A DNA stretch of 64,000 nt. Origin: Asaia bogorensis. GTDB taxonomy: Bacteria > Pseudomonadota > Alphaproteobacteria > Acetobacterales > Acetobacteraceae. The number at the start of each line of letters is the position of its first letter. Position 1 is the stretch's first letter. Below are positions 52,617-61,376 of this stretch, piece by piece. The position numbers and the translations under genes were made by a program. The stretch spans positions 1-64,000 of the forward strand of contig CAMBMS010000007.1 in assembly GCA_945868845.1 (NCBI GenBank), read 5' to 3'. Below the pieces are notes generated by a model that had not been told where the DNA came from, searched no databases, and saw only the letters and a list, made by a program, of their open reading frames with translations.

Positions 52617-53275
52617 GCCGAATTGATGCAAGGAGATCCACCATCGTCAACTGCCCGCGTTCTTCACCACTCGCCGCAGCAAGGCGCAGAGTTGGGAAAC
52701 CGCCAGCCAGAAGGATACATGGCCGGGCCCATTTTCCGGCCCTCCATTTGGCACCAGCTCCCCCGGCGCAAGGTCGCCAACCGTGCCCCGAACCGCAGGC
52801 GTATATTTTCCTGAAAGGCATTGGAGGCCAGATCGGCGATCCTGCGCGCCACCCGCAGGGTGCGTGAGCAGCCGCGCGGCGAAAATTTCAATCGGTCCAT
52901 CGCCTGCTCGGCCAGGGCCTGAGCATCCGGGGTGAGCTCGATGGCGGCGGGATCGGCCCCGGTATTGCTGGTGGCGCCGTCCTCACCATAGCGGGCAAGC
53001 TGGCGGGCTTGCCAGCGAGTTATCGGAACAATATCTGGTGGCCAGCTCGGAGACGGTAAGCTGGAAAGACGTGGCGGAGGCCTCGGCCTTCTGCCACCGC
53101 ATGCCGGGGCACGTCCTGGCATAAGCCCATTTTCCAAGATCCGCGGTAGTTATTGGCTCGCTTGGGGTATGAAAAGCTTGCAGGGGCTTAACCGGATTGT
53201 CATGCTCGCCCACATGCGATAGCGCCCGGTTGCGATTGGGCCGCCGACCGATAGGATGGCCGCCAAGATAATAAA
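52617..53275. other. Debris region after metG, with ComM scrap
   Basis: About 660 bp with no intact gene. A ComM/YifB scrap lies at 52826-53014 and the rest is unrecognisable in all frames. In related genomes tatD often follows metG; it is not here. Confidence 0.5.
52826..53014 (-). pseudogene. ComM/YifB Mg-chelatase-like C-terminal fragment
   Basis: The frame reads LTPDAQALAEQAMDRLKFSP then RGCSRTLRVARRIADLA. This matches the C-terminal helical segment of ComM/YifB (typically ...LSARGYHRVLRVARTIADL). Neither the AAA+ core before it nor the usual end after it is present; the sequence on either side is unrelated. It is a residual fragment of a gene lost from this site. Confidence 0.6.
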
Positions 53276-53290
53276 ATGAGGAGACGAGCG

Positions 53291-54277
53291 ATGCCGCGAC
53301 TTTGGTTAAGTTGGCTGACGACGGGGCTCACATTGGCGGCCGGGATCGGTTTGAACGCCGGGATGGCTGTGGCTCAGGTAAGCTGGCCGACGCGCCCGGT
53401 GCGCGTGATCGTGCCCTATGCGCCGGGATCGGGGACCGATTTCATCGTACGCAGCGTGGCGGACCGGATTTCCCGCCAGACTGGGCAGCAATTCGTGGTG
53501 GAGCATCGCGGCGGCGGCACCGGAACCCTGGGCACGGAATCGGTAGTGAAGTCGGCACCCGATGGCTACACGCTGTTGATGACGCCGCAGGCGCCGATCG
53601 TGGTGCTGCCGCATTTGCGCAAGCTGGCTTACGATCCGCTGAATGATTTGGTGGGCGTGGCGCGGTTCGGGGAAGTGATCGCGGGTTTCGCCGTGCATCC
53701 CTCGCTGGGCGTGAAGAGCATAGCGGAGTTCGTGGCGCTGGCGAAGAAGACGCCAGGTAAGATCACGTTCGTGTCCGCGGGCGTCGGATCGGTGAACCAT
53801 CTGCGCGGAGAGACATTGAAGCTGATGTCCGGGATCGATTTGCTGCACATCCCCTATCGCGGTAATGGCGAGGCGGTGCCGGATTTATTAAGTGGCGTGG
53901 TGCATGGGATGTTCGATTCTATCGTATTTCCTCATGTGAAAGCCGGTAAGCTGGTGCTGCTGGCAATTTTGGATGATGAACGTTATTCTGAATTTCCCGA
54001 TGTGCCGACGATAAAGGAACAGGGATTTCCGGAGTTTGAAATTCCGATCTGGGTGGGGGCCTATGCGCCGGTTGGGGTGCCGCAGCCGATTATCGAGCGG
54101 CTGCATAAGGAAATCGCCACCTTGTATAGCGACGCGGAGTTTCGCGAGCGGCTGTTTGTCGCTGGGTGGCGGATCTACAAGCAGGCTGATTCCCTGCCGG
54201 AGTTTCGGACACGTTTGGCGAAGCAATCGGCGACGTTCGCCGATCTGATTAGGCGGGCGGATATTAAGATGGATTGA
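53291..54277 (+). CDS. Bug-type (TctC) periplasmic solute-binding protein
   Basis: ATG 53291 has the ribosome-binding site gaggagacgag; the earlier ATG at 53276 forms part of that site. The protein has 328 residues with a signal peptide (to about AGMAVAQ). Family signatures are WPTRPVRVIVPYAPGSGTDF, FVVEHRGGGTGTLGTESVVK, APDGYTLLM and GSVNHLRGETL. Bug proteins bind carboxylates for tripartite tricarboxylate transporters or act as orphan receptors. No TctA/TctB genes are next to it. It opens the plus-strand set leading to the sulfite dehydrogenase. Confidence 0.88.
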   Translation: MPRLWLSWLTTGLTLAAGIGLNAGMAVAQVSWPTRPVRVIVPYAPGSGTDFIVRSVADRISRQTGQQFVVEHRGGGTGTLGTESVVKSAPDGYTLLMTPQAPIVVLPHLRKLAYDPLNDLVGVARFGEVIAGFAVHPSLGVKSIAEFVALAKKTPGKITFVSAGVGSVNHLRGETLKLMSGIDLLHIPYRGNGEAVPDLLSGVVHGMFDSIVFPHVKAGKLVLLAILDDERYSEFPDVPTIKEQGFPEFEIPIWVGAYAPVGVPQPIIERLHKEIATLYSDAEFRERLFVAGWRIYKQADSLPEFRTRLAKQSATFADLIRRADIKMD

Positions 54278-54301
54278 CGGAGAAAAGTAGAGGTAAATAT
54301 C

Positions 54302-55630
54302 ATGGCCATGCGTCGCGAACACAGTATCACTGAACTTTACACCAGCGATCCGGAACGCGCAGACGCGCTAATTTTTAAACGCCACGTCCCACCCTCCCGG
54401 CGTGGCTTCCTGCAAGGCGCCGGCCTTGCCGCGATGGGCGCGGCTTTGGGGGGAAGCATTCCGTTCGCGCGCCACATGCCTGCCGGGCTGTTGCCCGCGG
54501 CCTTCGCGCAAGCGCCTGGCGCGGCACCGATCAAGCTCGATTTCCCTGGCAAGGATCCGGGCCTCGTCGTGCTGGGCGAACGTCCCCTGGTGGCGGAGAC
54601 ACCCGAACATCTTCTGGACGCGGACACGACGCAGACGGCGCGCTTCTTCATCCGTAATAACGGCCAGATTCCCGATCCGATCACAACGCCCGATAGCTGG
54701 GCCATCAGGATCGATGGCGAGGTCAATACGCCGCTGGAACTGAAACTCGGCGAACTCAAGCAGCGTTTCCAACCAAGAACCTACCGCATGGTACTGGAAT
54801 GCGGCGGCAATGGCCGTTCTTTCTATTCGCCCACCGCGCGCGGCAATCAATGGACCAATGGCGGCGCCGGCTGCGCGGAATGGACCGGCGTGGCGTTAAA
54901 GGATGTACTCGCCGCCTCGGGGCTGAAACCGTCGGCGAAATTCACCGGCCATTATGGTGGCGACACTCATCTTTCTGGCGACCCCGCCAAGGATGTCCTC
55001 TCGCGCGGCATGCCGATCGCCAAGGCGCTGGAGGAGCATACGTTGATCGTCTGGGCGATGAATGGCGAGCCGCTGAGCAATATCCATGGCGGGCCGGCGC
55101 GTTTGCTGGTGCCAGGCTGGGCTGGCTCCCTTTCTTCCAAATGGCTGAAACGTATTTGGGTGCGCGAAACGGCCCATGATGGCCAGGGCATGGGCGGCAC
55201 CTCCTATCGCGTTCCCGTCGCACCGATCGTGCCGGGATCCAACAAAGACGGCAAAGATTTCCGCGATCTGGAATCGATGCCTGTACGGTCGATCATCACC
55301 AACCCAGCCAGTGGTACCAAACTGCCCGCCGGCTCGCGCGCCCTGGCGTTGCGCGGGGCCGCATGGGCCGGCGATGCGGGGGTACAACGAACGGAAATTT
55401 CCCTTGATTACGGCCAGACCTGGCAGACCGCCATCCAGGCCGCGCCTAAAAATCGCTACGATTGGGTGCGCTGGACGCACAACGCGGTCCTACCGAGCGA
55501 TGGCTATTTCGAGCTATGGGTGCGCGCCACCGCCAGCGATGGGCGCACCCAGCCGCTGATCGCCCCCAACTGGAATCCACAAGGCTATGGCGGCAATCCA
55601 ATCAACCGCATCGCGGTGTTGGTCGGCTGA
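54302..55630 (+). CDS. Periplasmic sulfite dehydrogenase, molybdenum subunit (SorA/SoxC-like)
   Basis: This 442-residue protein has a Tat leader (PSRRGFLQGAGLAAMGAALG) and the sulfite-oxidase fold. The molybdenum-binding Cys167 lies in VLECGGNGRSFY. ARGNQWTNGGAGCAEWTGVA and WAMNGEPLSNIHGGPARLLV belong to the substrate/cofactor site. The C-terminal Mo-co dimerisation domain contains TEISLDYGQTWQTA. The length and GGNGRS motif are closest to SoxC/SorA types, which oxidise sulfite to sulfate in the periplasm. It is followed after 9 bp by a small cytochrome c, its likely electron acceptor. No soxYZ/AX/B genes are in the window. Confidence 0.9.
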   Translation: MAMRREHSITELYTSDPERADALIFKRHVPPSRRGFLQGAGLAAMGAALGGSIPFARHMPAGLLPAAFAQAPGAAPIKLDFPGKDPGLVVLGERPLVAETPEHLLDADTTQTARFFIRNNGQIPDPITTPDSWAIRIDGEVNTPLELKLGELKQRFQPRTYRMVLECGGNGRSFYSPTARGNQWTNGGAGCAEWTGVALKDVLAASGLKPSAKFTGHYGGDTHLSGDPAKDVLSRGMPIAKALEEHTLIVWAMNGEPLSNIHGGPARLLVPGWAGSLSSKWLKRIWVRETAHDGQGMGGTSYRVPVAPIVPGSNKDGKDFRDLESMPVRSIITNPASGTKLPAGSRALALRGAAWAGDAGVQRTEISLDYGQTWQTAIQAAPKNRYDWVRWTHNAVLPSDGYFELWVRATASDGRTQPLIAPNWNPQGYGGNPINRIAVLVG

Positions 55631-55639
55631 AGCCCGATC

Positions 55640-55990
55640 ATGCGTGGCATTTTCATTGGGCTGATGCTGTTGCTGGTTCCAGCGCTCGGCATGGCGCAGA
55701 GCGGTTTTCAGCCACGCGACGAAAACGAAGCCGATTACCCCGATCACCCCGGCCGCGCAGAAAGCTTTGGCTTTTGCGGTTCCTGCCACGGTTTTCGCAT
55801 TGTCGCTGTCCAGGGCATGACACGCACACAGTGGGATGTATCCCTGACCTGGATGAGCCAGCGACACAACATGCCCGATCTGGACAAGGCCGACCGCGAT
55901 CTGATCCTAGAGTATCTGAGCAAAGCCTATCCACCCAGGCTCTCGCCCGCGGGCCGGCCAGACTGGCGTGCTCCTTTCGCACCGCAATAA
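55640..55990 (+). CDS. Small c-type cytochrome, partner of the sulfite dehydrogenase
   Basis: This 116-residue protein has a signal peptide (MRGIFIGLMLLLVPALGMAQ) and one heme-c motif, CGSCH (Cys46, Cys49, His50). The distal ligand is probably Met78 in QRHNMPDL. The motif ILEYLSKAYPPR is a common cytochrome c end helix. Located 9 bp downstream of the molybdenum subunit; in SorAB and SoxCD systems the corresponding cytochrome is the direct electron acceptor. Confidence 0.85.
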   Translation: MRGIFIGLMLLLVPALGMAQSGFQPRDENEADYPDHPGRAESFGFCGSCHGFRIVAVQGMTRTQWDVSLTWMSQRHNMPDLDKADRDLILEYLSKAYPPRLSPAGRPDWRAPFAPQ

Positions 55991-56103
55991 GCCGAACTTC
56001 TCCTGTAACCGCCACTACCCCCACGCGGCCCGGGCTTGCACCGGGCGCCTGAATGCGCGCCACTGGCTTTCATATCAACACCCTACATCGCGAAAGTGCG
56101 TCC

Positions 56104-57903
56104 ATGAACCATTCTGTCACCACGCCTGAAATCAACACCGACAACGATCGGCGCAACGCCATCAGCCACTGGCTGGAAAGCTTCGAGAATGCGTTGCATG
56201 CAGGTGACGCGGCGAGGCTAGCAACGCTGTTCGCCGTCGAATGCCATTATCGCGATCTGCTCGCATTTTCCTGGAGCATTCGCCCCGCGCAGAGCGCGCA
56301 CGATATCGCCAGATTTCTAATCGACACACAGCCCACTATCCACGCACGCGACTTCGCCATTGCCGACGGCCGCACACAACCACGGTCTGTGCGCCGCCTC
56401 GGCATCAGCGTAATCGAGGGCATTTTCCGGTTCGAGACCGCGCTCGGTCGCGGCCAAGGCGTGGTGCGGCTCCTGGAGGAAAACCCTACCCAGGCCTGGG
56501 TGCTGATGACCGGCCTCGACGAACTTAAAGGCCATGAGGAAAAAATCGGTGCCCGCCGACCCAGCGGCGAGGCATATTCACGTAATTTTGGCGGTGATAA
56601 CTGGCTCGACCAGCGCAATAAATCACGTGCCTATGCCGATCGCGATCCAGTGGTGCTTATCATCGGCGCCGGCCAATCGGGCCTCGCCGCAGCGGCGAGG
56701 CTGGGACAGCTCGATGTGGATACCCTGGTCGTCGATAAATATCCGCGCGTTGGCGATAACTGGCGTTCGCGCTATCACTCCCTGGCCCTACATAATCAGA
56801 TCCACGTAAACCACCTGCCCTATATGCAGTTTCCACCAACCTGGCCGAAATACATCCCCAAGGACATGCTCGGGAATTGGCTGGAGATGTATGCCGATGC
56901 CATGCAGATCAATTGCTGGACCGGCACCGAATTTCGCGCCGGCAGCTATGACGCGGCCGCCAAGCGCTGGAATGTCACCTTGCGCCGCGAAAATGGTTCG
57001 GAACGCGTGATGCATCCACGCCACATCGTCTTCGCCAACGGCACCAGCGGCATCGCCCGCGTGCCCGATTTGCCAGGGCTGAGAGACTTCAAGGGCGATG
57101 TGATGCATTCGCACGGCTTCTCCAGTGGCATCGCCTGGAAGGGAAAGCGGGCGTTGGTGCTAGGCACCGGCAATAGTGGGCATGACGTGGCGCAGGATCT
57201 GCACAGCCATGCGGTGGACACCACCATCATCCAGCGTGGCTCCACTACCGTCGTCAGTATCGATCCCAGCGCTAAGCTGAATTATGCGCTGTATGAGGAA
57301 GGCCTACCGCTGGAGGATTCTGATCTTATCGCCACCGCCACGAGCTATCCGCTGCTAATCCGCGGCTATCAGGCGGCGATGAAGAGAATGTTTGAATACG
57401 ACAAAGAGCTGATCGCCAATTTGCAGGCGCGCGGCTTCCGCTGGGATGCGGGTGAGGATGGAACAGGCCACCAGATGAAATATCGCCGGCGTGGCGGCGG
57501 CTATTACCTCGATGCTGGCTGCTCGCAACTGATCATCGATGGCGAGGTCGGCCTCATGCAGTTCGACGACATCGAACGGTTTGTTGCGGAGGGCGCCCTG
57601 ATGAAGGATGGCACGGTGCATAAAGCGGATCTTTTGGTCACCGCCACCGGCTATTATTCGCAACAGGAACTGGTCCGCCGTTTGCTAGGAGATACCATTT
57701 CCGAACGGATCGGCCCAATCTGGGGCATCGGCGTGGATGGCGAGATGGCGAACATGTTCCGCCGTACCCCGCAACCTGGTGTCTGGTTCATGGGTGGCGG
57801 GTTAGGACAGTGCAGGATCTATTCGAAATACTTAGCCTTGCAGATCAAGGCGATCGAGCTTGGCCTGATCGAGGCTAGCCTGCCCGCCGCAATCAACGCC
57901 TGA
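56104..57903 (+). CDS. Flavin-containing monooxygenase with N-terminal NTF2-like domain
   Basis: With ATG 56104 the protein has 599 residues. Residues 1-150 form a SnoaL/NTF2-like domain (WLESFENALHAGDAARLATL, VVRLLEENPTQAWVLMTGLD). Then comes an FAD Rossmann motif at 188-193 (LIIGAGQSGLAAAARL), the FMO-type segment MHSHGFSSGIAWKGKRALVL followed by the NADPH motif GTGNSG, and LVTATGYYSQ. Class B monooxygenases oxygenate S, N or ketones. Its position after sulfite dehydrogenase and cytochrome genes suggests a sulfur substrate. An earlier in-frame ATG at 56053 exists but matches neither domain. Confidence 0.88.
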   Translation: MNHSVTTPEINTDNDRRNAISHWLESFENALHAGDAARLATLFAVECHYRDLLAFSWSIRPAQSAHDIARFLIDTQPTIHARDFAIADGRTQPRSVRRLGISVIEGIFRFETALGRGQGVVRLLEENPTQAWVLMTGLDELKGHEEKIGARRPSGEAYSRNFGGDNWLDQRNKSRAYADRDPVVLIIGAGQSGLAAAARLGQLDVDTLVVDKYPRVGDNWRSRYHSLALHNQIHVNHLPYMQFPPTWPKYIPKDMLGNWLEMYADAMQINCWTGTEFRAGSYDAAAKRWNVTLRRENGSERVMHPRHIVFANGTSGIARVPDLPGLRDFKGDVMHSHGFSSGIAWKGKRALVLGTGNSGHDVAQDLHSHAVDTTIIQRGSTTVVSIDPSAKLNYALYEEGLPLEDSDLIATATSYPLLIRGYQAAMKRMFEYDKELIANLQARGFRWDAGEDGTGHQMKYRRRGGGYYLDAGCSQLIIDGEVGLMQFDDIERFVAEGALMKDGTVHKADLLVTATGYYSQQELVRRLLGDTISERIGPIWGIGVDGEMANMFRRTPQPGVWFMGGGLGQCRIYSKYLALQIKAIELGLIEASLPAAINA

Positions 57904-57923
57904 ATTTTATCAGGGAGGGGACC

Positions 57924-58766
57924 ATGATGATCATCGACGCCCAGGTGCATGCCTATGAACGCGATCGCCCAGGCCGCCCCTGGGCCGCCGTGCTACATGG
58001 CCCATCCGAAGTAACAGGCGACAACATGGTTCAGGCCATGGATGATGTCGGCGTGGATGGCGCGCTCTTAATCTCGCCTTACACAATGTATCGCCACGAT
58101 GCGTCCTATGCGCTGGAAGTCTATGCTAAAAATCCAGGACGCTTCGGGCTGATCAAGCCGTTCGATCCGAACGATCCCGCCGTCAGCGCCCAGGTCGATG
58201 AATGGGCAAGCCACAAAGGCACGGTGGGCGTGCGCATCATGATGCGCCAGGGAGTCTCCACCGACGCGGCCGACCCCGGCATCAACGCGGTGGCCGCAGC
58301 AGCGCGCAAGCACGACATCCCGCTGAACCTGCTCTGCTACAACCGCCTGCCGCAGGTCTATGCTCTGGCGGCGCGCAACCCCGACACACAATTCGTGATC
58401 GACCATGTCGGGCTGACGCAACCATTCAAGCCCCCGCCACTGGCGGAACCGTGGGCCGATCTGGAGAACGTTCTGAAGGCCGCCGAGATGCCCAATATTG
58501 CGATAAAAATCACAGGCGCATGCACACTCTCGTGTGACGTTTTCCCGTATAAGGACATCTGGGATCCCCTCGCCCGCATTTACGATGCGTTTGGGTTGGA
58601 GCGCTGCCTGTGGGGTACAGACTGGACGCGGGCGACTGGGATTTTAACTTACAAGCAAGGTGTAGATACGTTTCTAGGGATGGACCGCCTATCGGACAGC
58701 GAGAAGGCAATGTTGATGGGTGGAGCGTTGACGCGGATTTATAAATGGATGCCGACAAAGGGCTAG
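57924..58766 (+). CDS. Amidohydrolase-2 family TIM-barrel hydrolase
   Basis: This 280-residue protein starts after agggagggg. It opens with IDAQVHAYERDRPGRPW, has the mid-barrel FVIDHVGLTQP with His, and ends with LWGTDWTRATG with the conserved Asp. The usual metal motif D-x-H-x-H reads D-A-Q-V-H (His replaced by Gln7), a feature of the lactonase/PDC-hydrolase-like side of the family where metals may be absent. It follows the FMO gene by 20 bp, so it probably hydrolyses that pathway's product, perhaps a lactone or ester. Confidence 0.85.
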   Translation: MMIIDAQVHAYERDRPGRPWAAVLHGPSEVTGDNMVQAMDDVGVDGALLISPYTMYRHDASYALEVYAKNPGRFGLIKPFDPNDPAVSAQVDEWASHKGTVGVRIMMRQGVSTDAADPGINAVAAAARKHDIPLNLLCYNRLPQVYALAARNPDTQFVIDHVGLTQPFKPPPLAEPWADLENVLKAAEMPNIAIKITGACTLSCDVFPYKDIWDPLARIYDAFGLERCLWGTDWTRATGILTYKQGVDTFLGMDRLSDSEKAMLMGGALTRIYKWMPTKG

Positions 58767-59210
58767 TGGAGAAAATTTAGCGCGCAGCCAAAGTGTATAA
58801 TTCAAAATCCTGCCCTTTGAGAGAGGGCATGGTCACTCGGACTTGTTGGGCGGGACCACATTAAGTCCAAAGTTTTAAAATGCCGTTTCCTTCCAATCAC
58901 AGGAGCCCCGCACGACCGGAATGTTGAGCTTTATTATTACGCCGCTGGCCAATTCCTGCTATCGATCTGCCACGCCCGAAGTCCATTTTTCATTTGTCTA
59001 TCTGGCCCTGAACTGCCAGTTGACCCGGTCCGGACACGGTGCCAAGGCACCCGACAGATGCTCTTTACCAGCCGTTCGGACGGCTAGCTCGGGGCAACCG
59101 ATTTCTGGCTCATTTTCGCCCCTCGCAGAACTACGATGAGCCGGAAACCCCCTCTCCCTTTACCCCATAAATCTGCCTCACTGATGCTGACCTTAGACAC
59201 CATTCTTACT
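58767..59210. other. About 440 bp without a supported gene
   Basis: Contains a weak hairpin tgccct/agggca (58811-58829) shortly after the amidohydrolase and AT-rich stretches, but only short ORFs. It separates two convergent genes and presumably holds terminators. Confidence 0.4.
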
Positions 59211-60056
59211 TCAGACCCCCCTAAAAACCCCTTGCCGCTTCTCCACAAACGCCTTTCGTGCCTCCTTCGCATCTTCCGAATGCTGTAGGATCGGCGCGGC
59301 GTTTGATGTCAGCACCATCGTCGCCTCTAACGTGCTGTCCACCGCCGTGCGCATGATCCGCTTGGAAATCCATTGCACCAGAGGCGGGATACCCTGCATT
59401 TTCGCGCACATCACGCGCGTGAAAGCTTCCAACTCGTCCGACGGTACCAGATGGTTCAGCATGCCCCATCGATACGCCGTCTCCGCGTCCGTTTGCCCGG
59501 TATAGACAAACTCCAGCGCCCGCCCTAGGCCAATCATCTTTGGCAGATAATAAGACCCACCATTCTCGATAATTTGCCCGGCATTGTGATAGCCGATGAA
59601 CCGCGTCCGCTCGCAGCCGATGCGGATGTCGCAATGTAGCGCCATATCCATCCCCGACCCCACCGCCGGCCCATTGATCATCGCGATCGTCGGCTTGCGG
59701 ATGAGGGAGATGTCCCGGTGCAGATCGGTAAACCCGTGGAAGAAATGCTGTCGAGTTCCCTCCAGCCCAACTTCTGCACTCCGGTTACCCGGAAAATTCT
59801 CCCCTGCGTTATCCTCCACCCGAGACCCCAGATTGGCACCCGAGCAGAATCCCCGCCCCACGCCGGTCAGGATAATCACCCGCACATTCGGGTCATCGTC
59901 ACCCGCGCGCATATATTCGCCCACCTTGGCCACCGTGCCGTTTTCCTCGGCCGTGCCAATCAGCGCGTTCATCTTGTCCGGACGATTGAACTTGATCCAG
60001 AGGATGCCGTTATCCTCGGGTTCGTACAGCAGATAATCTACCAGCCTCGGTCCCAT
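59211..60056 (-). CDS. Enoyl-CoA hydratase/isomerase family protein
   Basis: ATG 60056 preceded by ggaggg gives 281 residues; the longer frame lacks support. The crotonase oxyanion motif is ILTGVGRGFCSGANL and the second loop is MINGPAVGSGMDMALHCDIR, followed by GCERTRFIGYHNAGQIIENG. The start (LLYEPEDNGILWIKFNRPDK) is typical. It hydrates or isomerises enoyl-CoA esters in the cytosol. Positioned 78 bp downstream of the glycosyltransferase gene on the same strand, with no evident link to it. Confidence 0.9.
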   Translation of the reverse strand: MGPRLVDYLLYEPEDNGILWIKFNRPDKMNALIGTAEENGTVAKVGEYMRAGDDDPNVRVIILTGVGRGFCSGANLGSRVEDNAGENFPGNRSAEVGLEGTRQHFFHGFTDLHRDISLIRKPTIAMINGPAVGSGMDMALHCDIRIGCERTRFIGYHNAGQIIENGGSYYLPKMIGLGRALEFVYTGQTDAETAYRWGMLNHLVPSDELEAFTRVMCAKMQGIPPLVQWISKRIMRTAVDSTLEATMVLTSNAAPILQHSEDAKEARKAFVEKRQGVFRGV

Positions 60057-60134
60057 GCGCACGCCCTCCGTTAAGACGGCCAGCATAGAACGCCCCCGCA
60101 ACCGGCGGGAAGCCTCCCCCAAGGGGTCTTTGGC

Positions 60135-61196
60135 TTAGTCGCCGACGGCGCGCAATTGTGGTACTGCGCACGCGCCCAGGCGTTCGTAGACCGACAGATA
60201 ATCCTTCGCCATACGTCGCGCCGTAAAGCGGCGCTCGAACTGCGCGCGCACCTGAGCCCGGCTCAGCAAGGGCACCTGCCTAGCGGCGGCCACGAATGCC
60301 TCCTCGTTGCCCGGCTCGATGATGAAGCCAGTCAGCCCATCGTCGATCACCTCGGGCACGGATCCGCAGCGATAAGCTACCACAGGCGTGCCACAGGCCA
60401 TCGCCTCGATCATCACTAAGCCGAACGGCTCCGGCCAGTCGATCGGGAACATTAGCGCCGTAGCGCCGGATAGGAAGGCCGGTTTCTGCGCGTCATTGAT
60501 CTCGCCGATGAACTCCACATGGCCTTGGCACAACAACGGCTTGATCTGGCTTTCGTAATATTCCTTGTCGGCGTTATCCACCTTCGCCGCAATCTTCAGC
60601 TTCATGCCGCATTGCGCCGCCACACGGATCGCCCGGTCCAGCCCCTTTTCCGGGGAAACACGGCCGAGGAACGCGAAATAATCCTGCTTCACAGGCTGCG
60701 GCATTAGAAGCTCGGTCGGCATACCGTGATGCACCGTCTTCACCCAGTTCTGCCGCGGCAGGGGGAGACGCTGATTGTCGGAAATGGAGACTAGCGGCAC
60801 ATCCAGGAATGTCTCGTACACCGCCCTGAATTCCGGCAGGTCCAGCCGGCCATGCATGGTGGTCACGAACGGCGTGCTCTGGTGGCTGAAGGTGGAGAAG
60901 GGGAAGTAATCGATGTGGAAATGGATAACATCAAACTCATGGGCGCGCCGGCGGATCAGCTCCACCATGCGCATGTAATAGGACACCCAGTCCCGCACGG
61001 AGGGGTCCAGCCGGATCGCCTGTTCGATCATCGGATCAAGCTTGGCCGAGGTTACCGAATCACCCGACGCGAACAGGGTCACATCGTGCCCCATTTGCAC
61101 CAATTCCTCCGTCAGCCACCACACCACGCGTTCTGTGCCACCATAAAGCTTCGGCGGTACAGCCTCAAACAACGGTGAAACCTGTGCGATGCGCAT
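60135..61196 (-). CDS. Family 4 glycosyltransferase
   Basis: Of the two ATGs (61205, 61196) the second is 8 nt from aagggg and starts directly at MRIAQVSPLFEAVPPKLYGG. The GT-B fold is clear: an N-terminal acceptor domain with TERVVWWLTEELVQMGHDVT, a C-terminal donor domain with FLGRVSPEKGLDRAI, and the E-x7-E motif in PEPFGLVMIEAMACGTPVVA. The nucleotide sugar and acceptor are unknown. It is divergent from an ABC exporter gene followed by otsA, so a trehalose or glucan link is possible. Confidence 0.88.
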   Translation of the reverse strand: MRIAQVSPLFEAVPPKLYGGTERVVWWLTEELVQMGHDVTLFASGDSVTSAKLDPMIEQAIRLDPSVRDWVSYYMRMVELIRRRAHEFDVIHFHIDYFPFSTFSHQSTPFVTTMHGRLDLPEFRAVYETFLDVPLVSISDNQRLPLPRQNWVKTVHHGMPTELLMPQPVKQDYFAFLGRVSPEKGLDRAIRVAAQCGMKLKIAAKVDNADKEYYESQIKPLLCQGHVEFIGEINDAQKPAFLSGATALMFPIDWPEPFGLVMIEAMACGTPVVAYRCGSVPEVIDDGLTGFIIEPGNEEAFVAAARQVPLLSRAQVRAQFERRFTARRMAKDYLSVYERLGACAVPQLRAVGD

Positions 61197-61217
61197 CCCA
61201 TCCACCCCTTGTGCTCA

Positions 61218-61239
61218 CGTGACTAGCTCGTGACTAGCT
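61218..61239. repeat. Tandem 11-bp direct repeat in divergent promoter region
   Basis: cgtgactagct occurs twice back to back (61218-61228, 61229-61239), just upstream of the glycosyltransferase start codon. It may be an operator or a chance duplication. Confidence 0.4.
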
Positions 61240-61376
61240 ATAGGCCTAGCGCGCCGCACGATTGACCGCGTGCGTCGCGGGCGTCTATCAGGGCGGAAGT
61301 TAGGGGCAGAATGTGGCGAAATCTCGGCACAACTGGCGTGGATTCTTGGCGCTAGACGGAGCACCAGATTGGGCAG

